This document shows, in pieces, positions 12,701 through 24,224 of a stretch of DNA of 64,000 bases (its first letter is position 1; every line of letters starts with the position of its first letter). The stretch is from assembly GCA_033964015.1 (NCBI GenBank), contig CM066913.1, positions 17,073,854-17,137,853 of the forward strand. Direction: 5' to 3'. The position numbers were made by a program, and so were the translations under genes. The notes under the pieces were generated by a model, which ran no database searches, was not told the origin of the DNA, and saw only the letters and a list, made by a program, of their open reading frames with translations. This DNA is from Scolanthus callimorphus. Lineage: Eukaryota > Cnidaria > Anthozoa > Actiniaria > Edwardsiidae.

Positions 12701-13680
12701 GAGTAAGCAAACAAGTATTTTAAAAGGAAAAGGCTTTACACGATATGAATTATAAAAACTAATAATGTGTATTTTGATCTTTGAGCAATCGAAGTATATA
12801 GTTCATATCCAACTCGCGGCATGTGGTAGAATAGTGCATGTTGTTATTGCTATGCTACCAATATTATAACCGCATTAATTATAGAATTTCGGTACATGCA
12901 GATATCAAATGCCTCACGGTTGTGCACTGAGTGAACAACTAGCAGCTGACAGATTGTACGAATTCGTACACTTAAGTGAAGAAAAGGATAAAAAAAAAGG
13001 ATCCAAGAAACTTACCATATTTGAAAAACGTGACTAGTTTTAAGATATCAAGGTAAGAACCTTATTCGTTTATTTCTGGAGTTGGTCTATCTGCAATTAC
13101 ATTTCGATATTCTTAGATAAGTTCATAACAAATAAATACAGGCCTCGCTGTTGTGGTCTGTTAACAAAGAAATAAGGTATTGCCAAACGGTTCTAGAATA
13201 TTTGTTATGTCTATTTGTTGGCGATTGAATTATTTCACTTAGTCGCAATTGGCGCTTGGCCGAAAAGCTTATGTCAGCTATTCTAGATATGAGTTTATGA
13301 GAAGGTCATAGGCTTAGTGGCATTTAAATTTTTTAAGATAAGCCAGTTATGATTTAAAGATTACATATTATTAAAGATTAGATATCTGCCATTACCCAAG
13401 CTACCGTTTTAAGGGTGATACGCCGAAGTAGTATATTAGACGACTTGAAAAAGACAATTTTTTTCTTTATTTGGATTCTTGTCTTTTATGGGAGCAAGAA
13501 TTTATATATCTCCGTATATACTATAATTTTCAAGATGCCTGCAAACCAGCATGACTTGTCTGACTTGTCAATTAAACGTGCAAAAATCTTGACGTTGTCG
13601 CACCTGAAAAATGACATTTTAGGCTGTATTTTCTGTGGCGTGGTATAAAGCTTGGTACATTACGCACGGTACGGCCTTTG
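9777..13680. other. No supported gene
   Basis: AT-rich intergenic sequence. Only short frames without motifs and a few TATATA-rich stretches (11040, 11510-11540). Confidence 0.45.
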
Positions 13681-13944
13681 TCATATGTATCCTGGTGAGT
13701 CATATATTCCCTGTCATATATTTAAGGTTTGCTGTCATAGGGTTGTCATATGTTTTCTGTTATTGTTTTTTAATTTTTAAAATGCCTTGATCGTGCACAA
13801 ATATCTTTAAAATGTGTCATATACATGTTATAGTCATTTGTTGAGGCCTATGAATGATTTGTCATATGCGTCCGTAATGATTCATAAGCTCTCAACGTGT
13901 CACGTGCGTCAATGGATTCGCTGTTGATACTCTGCCGACTGTGC

Positions 13945-14076
13945 CAGCATGTGTCATATGTTCAGCGTGTGTCATATGTTCAGCATGTGTCATATGTTCA
14001 GTATGTGTCATATGTTCAGCATGTGTCATATGTTGAGCATGTGTCATATGTTCAGCATGTGTCATATGTTCAGCTT
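13945..14076. repeat. 18-bp minisatellite, about 7 copies
   Basis: Unit CATGTGTCATATGTTCAG with few changes. The flanks (13680-13880) are also enriched in TCATATG, suggesting older decayed units. 18 is a multiple of three, so all frames stay open here by repetition only. Confidence 0.95.
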
Positions 14077-14419
14077 TGCCATATATTCAGGTGGACACAT
14101 GACATGGGACTGGATCGATTCTTGGCATGTCATATGTGTTTGGTAAGTCTAATGACTACTCCTTAGTTCTGTCATGTATGTGAGTTATGTACATGACATC
14201 CCTGACTAAAACACAAAATCAGGAAGCGCGTCATCCCTGTCCGCACAATTGCACTTTGAGGCAAGTTTCAACCTCGCTATTATGTTTTTTGACAACTGTT
14301 TTATATATTAGTTTGGCTTCCAATAGTGATACAGATGTGGGAATTCGGTAACCACGAAATTTAACCTTATTCATATTTTGGTGATATATTTGTAATATCT
14401 TTTTCATAGGTTTTGAAGT

Positions 14420-14770
14420 TAATTTCAAACATATGACGAACATATGATCATGTATGACGCGTCAACAAGAAAACATATAATTGTGATGCAAACAACTTCC
14501 ATATTATCCTACTAAACGTTCTTCTCAAATCATAAACGTGAAGTGGATTTGGGTACGCGGTCTTAGTTTGCATAGATTTTTGGGATTTCATTCCTTCATT
14601 TTCTCGACATTAAGTAATTCGTTTGAGAAGCTATCATAAAAACTTAACAGTGTTTTTCATCACGATTTTTCAACAACTCGAAGTCGGTTAAAAAAGCTCG
14701 GCTTTGCCTCGTTTTTTCAATCCGCTTCTCGGTGTAATTGGAGATCCTGATGAAATACGCTCTCGCGTTT
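14420..14770 (-). mobile_element. Inverse copy of the 4.7-5.0 kb repeat, including foldback family 2
   Basis: The reverse complement matches 4740-5000: CATATGACGAACATATGATC (14431), ACAACTTCCATATTATCCTA (14488), then the foldback core GTGTTTTTCATCACGATTTT and ACTCGAAGTCGGTTAAAAAA. This gives two copies about 9.7 kb apart in opposite orientation. Confidence 0.7.
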
Positions 14771-14867
14771 TTGTTTTATCACTTACAACAACGCAACACA
14801 TTGTAGAACATCTAACACGAGCAAAATTCCTTTCATTTGAATTCCAAGTTATTTGCAAATTTGGCAG

Positions 14868-15031
14868 TGGCGTACGCAGCCTACAGGCCTGCAGGCCGCG
14901 CCTGTAATTTTTGGGGTGACTTTGGTACAAGTACTGCATCGCATTCGTGAGCTTGGCCTATAGATTTGTCAAATCTATGTATGCCCGAGGCTGTGACTGT
15001 GCAACTTTTTAAAATCCTGCGTACGCCCCTA
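14868..15031. mobile_element. Possible short TIR element (GGCGTACGCAG ends)
   Basis: GGCGTACGCAG at 14869 is mirrored by CTGCGTACGCC at 15018. The ends are short and the interior unremarkable. Confidence 0.35.
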
Positions 15032-17583
15032 ATTGACAGTGTCTAGTGCCTCTAGCGGAGATGCAATAACTTATGGGGAAAAAACATGAACGCAAACACC
15101 GCGATTATCTAAAATCATTTCCAATAAAAATACGGTTATAGCTCCTTTAAATGATAAAATTGTGATTAGAAAAGTCAAAAGGCAGGCGAAGTGATTGGTA
15201 TCAGAATCCACAGCATCGCAGCTTATAAATGTCGTTTAAGACTGCAAGTAACAGAGCGTTTTCTTTTCTGTTAAGCTCAAGTTCTTTGGATAACTCTTTG
15301 CAAGGGCGCGCCGTATCCGTTTCATGGGAATTTATAATAATTCTCTACAAACCGGTAGACATCTCGTAGTATTATCTGATTTGACATTAAAATGATTTAT
15401 AAGCTGCACAGCAGTAGATGGGGAGATAAAACTAAAACATGTTGTTGTCATGCGGAGCTAGAACATTCCAGTGGCTACCCCCCTCGAGAAACCTCAATAA
15501 AAAACGTCAAACTGAATTGTGTTCAGAATATAATAACATTCTAGACACCCGTTGTTAAGCAGCAAGCTTGTCAATACATTAAACATATTTAACGAAGAAA
15601 ATTCATCCTTCTCAGTATCAGGATCGGGCATGTTTTTTAAGGAAAATGAAGAATTATTTTAGAAAAGAAGAATTCATTTGAATACGAATGAATAAAAAGG
15701 TTTGAACGATCGGCGCCAAAGAAGATATTAATGCATTTTTCATAGCTAAATCACTTGATTTGACTCCTGTCTAAATTGTCGTATTTTGGTTTGATTCCCT
15801 CGCTTTTGCTTCACATATCTATCGATTTGACCCAAACGATTATTTATTTATTCTCCCGCAGTTACTTGTACATGACAGCGAACAACAGACTATGTCCATA
15901 AGTGAACCACCTTTAGCGGTTTTATGCATTAACATCACTTTCTACAATTGCATTAACAATTACCATGAAAAAAGTTCTCATTCAAACTCGTATCCATTTG
16001 TACACTATACTGTCTTACAACTGCTCTTCATAACTCAATAATTCAGCGCTTAAGGATCGATTTTTTGTTTACATTTGCAAGAAATATTATGTTTTATTTC
16101 GTGTTACAAATTTAATGACGGTGATTATCGATTGTCAGTAGACACTATATTTACAGGCGGTAAAGCTGTCCGCATAGTGACGACGGTGGTACAGGCATAC
16201 TTCACTAATTTGTCACTTTTTAAGCGATAGAGCTTCAGAACCACGATCCCGCCCTCGTTCGACTGATAACACACTAATCACAGACGCGTAATTTGACTTA
16301 TTACGGACTTGGCCTTTCAAACTCAGCCCTGAGTACGCGAGATTTCTACCCATGTCGATGATAGGTCTACTGTCTTACGACACTGCGATATCGCCAAATT
16401 CGTTATCAGTGAAACAATCTGTAGTTTCCACGCGCGAGTATTCAAATTATGGTAACTGTCTGCACAGAGCGTATATCTTGACTTTTGCGAAAAAGGTAGG
16501 TTTTCAATTTAGCGATGGTGTTGTGATAGCCGCCAGCGTTTCCTGTGTTTTTCACCCTTAGAAAACGTTTTGTTCACAGTGGATCGAACAAAGGAAAAGC
16601 TAAAAAGGGGAACGAAATGTCATCTTTTTCGGAATACAGTCACGAATGATATGTGACGATGTTTATGCTATTTTTGTTGTTCATAATTTTTTTTACATAT
16701 GTTTGATTAAATGACACTTTTCTGAGAATCAAAACATAAATACAAGAAAGCATATACGGATTCCCGCTCATTACTTTTTCATCAAATCTTGTTAGTATTT
16801 CGGCAATTTTCGTTGTCTCCAACCAAGAAGCACAAAGACAAGGTGTTCGTAATTATATACCGTCAAATTTCAATAGTACATATACTGGTGAATAGTGTCG
16901 AGCAGAATCATCGACTAGCGCTGAGAAGAAGTCTGTTTCCACGCCAGTGGTTAAAAGCAATCGGAAGAGAAGATTTTAAAAGATAAGAAGATGGGATGGG
17001 GCTTTTGTTCTCACTTTACATTGACACCTGTCCATCACAACCTACAAGCGTATGTTGGCTCTTGCATAATAGAACAAGTACAGCAGACTTTAGCTTGAAA
17101 TGTGCGAAATCAGTGTGTAATCAACATTAGCATGCGGGCAAATACTGTTAGAGGTCTTTCACTTACGAGTGTTAATGCGGTGCGTATGTTCTTTACACAG
17201 GATGTCAACCAAGTCAACAGAAGTCGCCGTAAAAGGCGGTAGATGATTATGAGAAAGGAGACGAAAGACTGAGAGAGAAAATTGATCTTGTTCTTACCCA
17301 TCATCCTTTTATGTCAAAGATCAGTTGTCAGATAAGGGGCCAGCTCGCAGACACCATTGAAACACTCTTACATAATTTGTGAAAGCGAGACTTGCCGCGG
17401 TGATTGAAGGAACTGGAGCCTCAGGCAATGAAGAAAACTCAAACAAATTACCAATGTTTACACCAAGCGGCGAGAGACCTTATCTAGCCAGGAGAGCAAA
17501 GCACAGACCACGACGGAAGTACGTATTTTGCAGCAGTATCACTCGCTCGTTACCGGCTAATAACACTCCATGGTACAGTGCTG
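15032..17583. other. Upstream region of gene A; no supported gene
   Basis: AT-rich sequence. The last few hundred bases before 17584 should hold the gene A promoter or an upstream exon, but I see no convincing TATA box or splice donor. The ATG at 17570 (CCATGG) is out of frame with the channel. Confidence 0.4.
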
Positions 17584-18766
17584 ATGTTTCAGGCAACTAC
17601 AAGTGGCGCGGGGGTAGCGCGCTCAGGCTCGATATTCAGTAAAGCAAGTGTATTCAGTAACATCAACTTTAACATTACCAAGAGGCGATCTCGGAGGCTT
17701 ACTGCTGACCAGTTGGAGGAGGTACGAGCGAGGGCGTCTACGGCACAGCGGCGGACGGCGGGGGATAAAAGAGTCACATTTAACGTGAGCGGGAGACGAT
17801 TCCAGACGTGGGAATCTACTCTCAAACGTTACCCCAACACCGTACTCGGCAGCAAGATGATTCACAGGTTTTATGATAACAACCGTGACGAGTACTTCAT
17901 CGATCGTGACCCTTACTTGTTCAAATTTGTGCTAAATTACTACCGCAACGGCAGGCTGCATTGTTCCCAAGAGGACTGTCCTTCTGCCTTTGAAGAAGAG
18001 CTCAACTTTTACGGTTTATCATTGTTCGATGTGAAAGACTGCTGCTGGGAATTTGCGAGCCCGAAAGAAAAAAATATTCTTGTCGAGGAAGACGAGGATT
18101 TCATTTTCCCCGGAGAGGTAATCAAATGCGCGGGGGACACCGAGGTGTATTGTGAGCCCAAGTACACTTTAAAGCAGAAAATCTGGAGGATGATCGGCCC
18201 ATCAAAGACAACAAAAGGGGAGTACTCTTCCACTTAATCTATGGCTTTTTTGTCTTCATCAACGTCTTAATTGTCACGTTAGAAACTCTTCAATGCGAAC
18301 AGAAAACGACTTGCGGGGAGAAATACGAATCAACGTTTTTCTTAATTGATTCCATTTGCGTGGTGGTTTTCACAGCAGAGCTTCTCGTGCGATTCTATGT
18401 GTGCCCAAAGAAGAAAAAGTTCTTCCTTGGTGTTATGAATATTATTGATATACTGGCCGTGATACCCTATTACGTTAGTCTGATTATTGAAAGTTTCGGC
18501 GGCGACACTGGCTTCCTACAGGTCCTTAAGGTACTTCGAGTTCTCAGAATTCTGAAACTGACGCGAAACTCAAGAAGATTACGTTGTTTACTCCTCACTT
18601 TGCGAAGATGCGCCGTTGATATCATCTTTCTGTATTGTATTTGTTTTTTAGCGATAATTCTGTTTGGAACTGTGTTATTCTATTTACAAGAATCAACTGA
18701 GCCCAAGCAATTTGCCAGCATCCCGGAATCCTTCTGGTACATTTGTGTCACATTAATGACTGTAGG
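17584..18766 (+). CDS. Gene A, exon 1: Shal (Kv4)-like voltage-gated K+ channel, T1 to selectivity filter, with a one-base frameshift
   Basis: Pore-forming subunit of a plasma-membrane voltage-gated potassium channel. The ATG at 17584 is the first Met after an in-frame TAG at 17485-17487. Residues 1-60 are basic and unlike the hydrophobic start of vertebrate Kv4. T1 covers about 62-157, with NVSGRRF and the zinc ligands H126, C132, C153 and C154 (HX5CX20CC). The first frame stops at 18235-18237, just before S1. The -1 frame continues without break through S1, S2 (FTAELLVRF), S3 (NIIDILAVIPYY), S4 (repeated K/R in LKVLRVLRILKLTRNSRR), S5 and the pore (SFWYICVTLMTVG). The exon ends at a GG/GTAAGT donor. 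Adding one base makes the two exons 1503 nt (500 codons plus stop). The Shal-like T1 and the downstream S6 support Shal over Shaker, Shab or Shaw. It may be a null allele or a sequence error. Confidence 0.9.
18156..18237 (+). other. Frameshift zone in gene A between T1 and S1
   Basis: The T1 frame and the S1-S6 frame are both open across these 82 bases: the T1 frame stops with TAA at 18235-18237, and the S1 frame is open after a TGA at 18153-18155. Going from one to the other needs one extra base (or two fewer). The simplest repair is a third T in the TT at 18234, which would join ...EYSST to LIYGFFVF and put the Trp-to-S1 spacing in line with Shaker. An earlier shift is also possible, because the second frame reads LEDDRP, which resembles the LEDP motif before S1 in other Kv channels. 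No good splice pair explains it. Confidence 0.85.
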
Positions 18767-20869
18767 GTAAGTAGTTGTCATTGATCTCGACTAATTTCCC
18801 ATATCCCGCGCTTTATCGAAACGTTCAGTAATAATAGAAAAGGCAGAATTACAAAAGTGATTTTGACTTGTGAAATGAAGCTGAAGTAGCATTTTTCTCT
18901 AGGCAAGACTTATATTTTTCCGTTCAATAATTTAGAGACTTTTTTCTTCCCTGCCATGTAGCCTATCGCGATAAACGTGTGTTTTCACATGCAAAAATAG
19001 GTGTTATGATGTTTCTTTTCGTTCATATCAGAAAACGAGATGAAAGAATCAAAGCGCAAAACACCGCAATTGTATGTACCGCTTGATTTATCATCTTTCT
19101 ATGTAACAAATTAATACTTTTTAAAATAATATCGGGAAAACTGAACAGATTACTTTAGCTAGAATACTCGTATTTGCATTTGGATCAGATCAGTTTATTG
19201 ATTTGTTGTAACATAAAGTAAGTCGACAGGTGCACAGTTTCGTGAAACTACTCCGAACCACAACCACAGAGAGATCTGCCTGGATTATCCAGACCTAATA
19301 ACAGATGACGGAATATAGTTTCTCTGCTGAATTTAAGTTCCATAGTTATATCAAAATTCGTGCAGTTGCAAGTGCTTTCTCTTCTCTGGTTCCGTTCTCG
19401 AAAGGTTGATATATCTATTCAGTTACTTTTAATTCAACTCACTAAGTTCTCGTGATAAGCAAAGCCTTGTACCATGCTACATTTTATCCAATCCTTTCTT
19501 TTCACACATCACAGTGTAGGTTGCAAAAAAAAAAAAACTTTTTTCGTATCCGTTTCATTTGGTTTTAGGATTCTCAATTTAAAGTGCTCATTACACGATT
19601 TCTTTCAAGATTTTCCTATATACAGAGAAATAAATTTGTAATCTCATTTATACACCCGCCAATGAACTTTTTTATTTGCCCTGTCTAAGTCGGTCACTCT
19701 TTCGTAGGTAATGATGTTAAGAGGAACTTAACTATGAGCATTCTGTTTATTTGAAAATCCTCTCGTGTTTTAGTTGTAAATATTCCACTCTTGCTCGAAA
19801 TTCTTTAATATAAAGTCGGGGGGTTCTACTGCCCACAAACTACACGATAATAAGACGGGAACACAATGAGTTAAACGAGCCCCTTTGCTTAAACAACGTA
19901 TTTACTCATTTCTAAGGGTATAGACGAAGCTACTGGTATTTTATGAACTGCTGGCAAAAATTACCCTTTTCTTTTTGCCAGGGATAATTTTTCCAAGTGA
20001 ACACGATTCACGGGTCCATTGTGTACACGTTTATTAATAAGTAGCTTTTATAGTACTAGGAGAACTTCCTTGTATAAAGAAGCCTGTCATTGTATTCAGG
20101 CACGTGTTTATTTGCTGCCGCCTTGGAGTCCCACCCGTGGTTCAATAGAAATTCGTCAATTCGCACATGAGGCTCTGTTGTGCTACTGGAATAATTGAAG
20201 CTGCGGAAACGCTATAGATTTCCACTTTTCTCCAGCTGGGGGATCACTTCTTGAACCGATGTTTTGAACATTATGATTATCGGTCCGTAAACAAATTAAC
20301 GCTAATCAAACAAAAACAACTTTAGACAAAATATTACGTTATCTATGCATATTAAGAGAATTTGATAAAAGCATTTGGTTTCGGTCAATAACAACTGAAG
20401 ATGAAAAAGTAGTAGTGAGGCAGCGTTTTTTAAAGGAAACCAACTTTAGTTATTTATACGTCGTTTAATCACTCAGATGCATGAGGTGTCATGTTTCAAC
20501 AGTTTACTTTCTCGCTATTTATGAGAAAACAGTCAGATGTGACGATTTCACACTCTTATCACTATGCATATTTAAAAATATCGTTAAACTGATGGATGGG
20601 ACGTTGTCGCGTGCCATACCCCAAACCACAAAACCTCAGAGATTATTCTTCAAAATATATTTTGTTATTGCTAAACAGGGTAATCATATTGTACTTGAAC
20701 ATACTTAAATGTTTGTATTCACGCGATGGTATTGTTTAAGATATGCAGAGGTTTCAAGTGAAATACTTAACTCATGGCGCAAGGTTTAAGGAATCTTTTA
20801 CCATTTTCTATAAAAACACATTTTAAAACTCTTATAATCTTATTTAAATTAGATTTTCTCCTTTGGATA

Positions 20870-20945
20870 AGTTGTAGTCCGTCAGAATTCAATTCTTAAG
20901 TGGACTTGAAGGTGTGCCAACGATTGCTTGTAAGTCAGATATTTA
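20870..20945. repeat. Fragment of the 59.7-60.4 kb TIR element
   Basis: GTAGTCCGTCAGAATTCAAT at 20873, followed by AAGTGGACTTGAAGGTGTGC and a GTAAGTCAGATATTTAGGAT tail, parallels 59750-59860. Confidence 0.6.
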
Positions 20946-21075
20946 GGATTTTATTACCTCTCAAGTCAAACATCGGTGATAAAGCTCGGACACAAACAAA
21001 AATCGTCAAGAATTGGATCAAAGAAAACATTTCAAAAACCCTAACGAAGCCCCCTGGTTTGAACTTATCCATCAT

Positions 21076-21312
21076 TAGCTGTATTCACACTAGAGGACGG
21101 AAAACTCGTCATGACGGGTTTTTCGTCTGACGAGTTTTCCGTCTGATGTGAATTCAGACGATTTACAGTAAAAAATTCGTCTCGTCCTGGTTTCACACTA
21201 AGGTTTCCCATCAAAAATCCGTCTCGTCTCGGTTTCACACTAAGACGAGTTTTCTGTCCGGACGAAGAACTCGTCTCAAACGAGTTTTCCGTCTCTAGTG
21301 TGAATACGGCTA
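21076..21312. mobile_element. TIR/MITE-like element in gene A intron
   Basis: The left end TAGCTGTATTCACACTAGAG (21076) and the right end finishing CTAGTGTGAATACGGCTA (21312) are inverted. GACGGAAAACTCGTC occurs in both arms and further ACGAGTTTTCCGTCT and GGTTTCACACTAAG copies lie inside. 237 bp, non-coding. Confidence 0.85.
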
Positions 21313-22752
21313 TTACTGATAAATTAATATCAGTCATTGATAAAAAAAAAACATCTAATATCTCCTTTCTACACTTGAAAAGCATTTAGAATGATATATA
21401 TAATACACGAAACTACTATACAAAATAAAAACTATTTGGGAAGCGGCCCTTTGAGCCATTCGCCATAATTTTTACGGGTTTTTGGTAGAAACAATAAGAG
21501 CGATGGAAATTGCTGAAATAGCTTTGTGACATTCCCGAGCAATTCACTCTACTTCGTCTTATCAATCGTAGACAAAAACTAGCTTGAAACTGAAACCTAA
21601 GAGCAGCAGCATTCATGTTAAGTGTCTTGGCCAGAAACGTCAAAGTAAGAAGATACTACAAATCACACTTCGCTGCTACAAATAATGCGAAATTAATTGC
21701 TTTTTAGCTGACGAGCCATTCCGCGCATACTAGCATATAATATATAACTAGGGGCCTTCAAGAAGTCGGCTGCGCAGTGATATGTCAGCTCTGGAAAAAC
21801 GTATAAAACTTTAGAAGGCGTCCTTTTCAAACAAGGCAAAATATTCAGACGCGAGGGATACAAATTACGAACCACACCCTTCGGTACTACTCCAACCCCT
21901 ATGATGTTTCATAACCAATTAACTTGGAAAAAGCTCTTTTCTTGCTCTCAATTATATATACTAGCCAACTGTCTAAACGCAATATAAGCTGTCTAATGCA
22001 CAGCCTCAAAAACTCTTTAAGTGAATTAAAATGATGGTTTTCCTATTCCTTTTCCACTTTAGTCTAATTCGTCTAATTCGAAACGTGAGGTTCGTCAGTA
22101 TGGATCACCAACAAAACCGGAATGCCAATTTTAATTTTCAGTATTTCTCTTCAACTCACGATATGAAAGCACAAGCGAAGGCAGATTTCGTGTGAAAAAA
22201 AAAACACTAGTCAAAACGTGTGAAAACTAGCGCTGTAGACTGTAACACTGTAGGCTATTGCAGCAAAATGCTGTTGACAAATTGTTAGTTCTTTCTTTCA
22301 AGTAGTAAATATGTTTAGCAATTCAAAGATGCTCAATAAATCTCCGTTAGCGTAGGCTACAACCTCAGCTATATTGCCTGCACGTCATGAACGTTTGAAT
22401 TTGTGTAATTGCGGAGGTGAACAAAATTCATATAAGTAATCACACGGCCTATAGGACCTTTTCACAGGCTTTTCACGAAGCTATCTTTAGAACGGCTCGG
22501 ACCTACTAACAATTCAAGTCTCCAAATTTGTTTCATTCGGCGTGTAATCTGGTGCATTCTGCCGTGTCATTTCCCTAGAAATTCACTAAAAACCTGATCT
22601 TAAAATAAACTTGGCAAAAGAGGCACCTCAATCACATATCTAGGGTGTCATATATATGATTTATATTTTATGATTCATATATATGATTTTACAAACAACA
22701 ACAACTGCGACGACAACGATAGGCTGGATTATCAACCCACGTTGTGAGCCCG

Positions 22753-23107
22753 CGGTCTGTCCCCAAAACACGGCTGGAACACTGATCTGGCCTTTGTTCC
22801 GATCAACCAATCAGCTACGAGCGTGCCCAATTTTGGGGGGTGAGTACGCTGACCGAATACGAAGGCTCAACGGCTAAACAATGGCGGACGGAAAAACTGG
22901 CAAAACTGCCTTGGATTCTTTCAATATCGAATGCTTTCGCGACTCTCAATCACAAGCTGCAGCACTTAAGAATTTGCTTGGAGGCAGTTATGTTATGGTG
23001 TTGCAGACTACAGGCTTCCATTTTCTACGCTTCATGATGCAGTGTGACGTCAATAACAAGCTAGGGAGACCACTGATCCAGCCGTTTGTTGGGGCGAATC
23101 ACAGACC
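22753..23107. mobile_element. Inverted-repeat unit carrying a decayed helicase-like fragment, in gene A intron
   Basis: The left arm (22753-22791: CGGTCTGTCCCCAAAACACG, GGCTGGAACACTGATC) is mirrored by the right arm (23067-23107: GACCACTGATCCAGCCG, CACAGACCG). CGACAACGATA also occurs just outside each arm. The unit encloses the 22881-23030 coding fragment. Confidence 0.55.
22881..23030 (+). pseudogene. Truncated fragment resembling the start of a RecQ-like helicase
   Basis: An ATGGCGG start opens a frame reading MADGKTGKTALDSFN and then IECFRDSQSQAAALKNLLGG, followed by SYVMVLQTTGFHFLRFMMQ. The order FNI--FR-SQ--AL--LL-G--VMV-Q-TGF matches the Q-motif region and ATP-binding loop of RecQ-type helicases. 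The GKS of the Walker A loop is replaced by HFLR, so it cannot bind ATP normally, and similarity stops after about 50 residues. It lies between inverted repeats inside the gene A intron, so it is probably carried by a mobile element. The family call is from memory of motifs and is moderate. Confidence 0.4.
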
Positions 23108-23302
23108 GATACAAACAACGACTGAACACGCGAGCCTACGACAACGATAATGATAATAATGTGCTGATAAACCTAGGGCAGGCTTGAAGGGCCTGACATT
23201 TTATCGTACACACACGAGGAGAACTAGCTTTGCAATAAGTTTGAGTTTCTGATGCAATGAATGATGTAAACAAAACAAAGCAATGCATTATGGGCAGAGT
23301 GT

Positions 23303-23595
23303 CGCCCCATGTAAGGTAATCCAGAATCCGGAATCCAACTTTTTGTTAGCTTTGGAATCCGGAATCCGTAGAATGGAATCCGGAATCCATTAGCAGGAAT
23401 CCAGAATCTAAAGGCCTTGAGAATCTGGAATCCAAGAATTTATTCAGATAAAGAAATATTGGAATCCGGATTCTTTGAGAATTATGGAATCCGGAATCCA
23501 TTGGTATGGAATCCGGAATCCAGTAGGTTGGAATCCGGAATCAAAGGGCTGGAATCCGGAATACAAGATCTGCTTGGATTACCTTACATGGGGCG
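23303..23595. mobile_element. TIR element filled with GGAATCCGGAATCC repeats, in gene A intron
   Basis: Perfect 20-bp terminal inverted repeats, CGCCCCATGTAAGGTAATCC on the left and its exact inverse at 23576-23595. The interior is a degenerate array of GGAATCCGGAATCCA words. It ends 92 bp before gene A exon 2. Confidence 0.9.
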
Positions 23596-23687
23596 AAGAG
23601 TGAGACGGCTCTTTTAAGCCCCCTGTCTTCGTGCAAACTGCAAATGGCCATTCAGTGATTAATACTGCCTCACCTGTTTGTTTCCAG

Positions 23688-24006
23688 GTATGGTGATGTC
23701 GTGCCCCGTTCCATTGCTGGTAAAATAATCGGTAGCGTTTGCTGCGTGTCCGGGGTGGTGCTACTAGCACTACCGATCCCGATACTGCAGGAAAAACAGG
23801 TTCCGTGTACGCTGGAAGCCGTCAAGTCCCGGCATCATGCCCGTCATCACCCGATACCCGAGCAAGAGTGCGAGGAACCACTGCTAGGCGACGAGGAGCT
23901 GAGGGTGATCACCAGTAACAGGAACTCAGGGTGTTGTTCGTCATTTAAGCAGCACTGCACCAAGGCTAGGAAAGTGTTTATAGAAAATAAAGAAGTAAAT
24001 AGTTGA
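23688..24006 (+). CDS. Gene A, exon 2: filter end, S6 and C-terminus of the Shal-like channel
   Basis: The first base completes the Gly codon, giving G-YGD. The exon then encodes a Shal-like post-filter segment ([13 protein letters not shown]; the IAGK-GS pattern is typical of Shal) and S6 ending LALPIPI. The usual residues after the PxP kink (VIVSNF in Shal) are replaced by LQEKQ. The tail is short: a His-rich stretch (SRHHARHH), an acidic stretch ([13 protein letters not shown]) and a Cys-containing end ([10 protein letters not shown]). The stop is TGA at 24004-24006. The exon has no internal stops, which argues against old decay of the gene. Its S6 end matches gene B exactly (PIPILQE), so the feature is shared by both paralogs rather than a local error. 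Confidence 0.9.
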
Positions 24007-24224
24007 GAATAGGGATACTATATTATATATTTTATTACTTATACCGACGAGCTAAATTAGGCGAGGTTAGGCGAAATAGGGAAATATGAACCAAGACTGA
24101 GCTTGTACCTCGTTGGTTCCAAGACAGATTTACCGAAGTTGGGGGAAGATGCTTCAAAAAAGACATTTAAAAGCTTAAAACCGATCCAACTGCAAACGGG
24201 TACCGAAGATAGGTTTTTACACAG

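Larger units (their letters stand above)
18767..23687 (+). other. Intron of gene A (4,921 bp, phase 2, inside the GYG codon)
   Basis: The donor is GTAAGT at 18767 and the acceptor is TTTGTTTCCAG ending at 23687. The intron interrupts the first Gly codon of the filter (GG/G), so neither exon alone encodes a pore. It contains an orphan repeat end near 20870-20945, a TIR element at 21076-21312, an inverted-repeat unit with a helicase-like fragment at 22753-23107, and a GGAATCC-rich element at 23303-23595. Elsewhere (18780-20850, 21320-22650) I see only AT-rich sequence with no supported feature. Confidence 0.88.

Noticed and set aside
13945..14076. CRISPR-like array
   Set aside because: Contiguous 18-bp units with no spacers; eukaryotic minisatellite.
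17578..17583. GTG as the start codon of gene A
   Set aside because: Animal nuclear genes use ATG; the first in-frame ATG is at 17584.
18118..18188. A 71-bp micro-intron (GAG/GTAATC donor, GGAG/GATG acceptor) that would fix the gene A frame
   Set aside because: The length works arithmetically, but the acceptor has no pyrimidine tract and splicing would remove the conserved Trp before S1. A one-base error or mutation is simpler.
18225..18240. Programmed -1 ribosomal frameshifting in gene A
   Set aside because: The site lacks a clear slippery heptamer and no strong downstream stem was seen; Kv channels are not known to use it.
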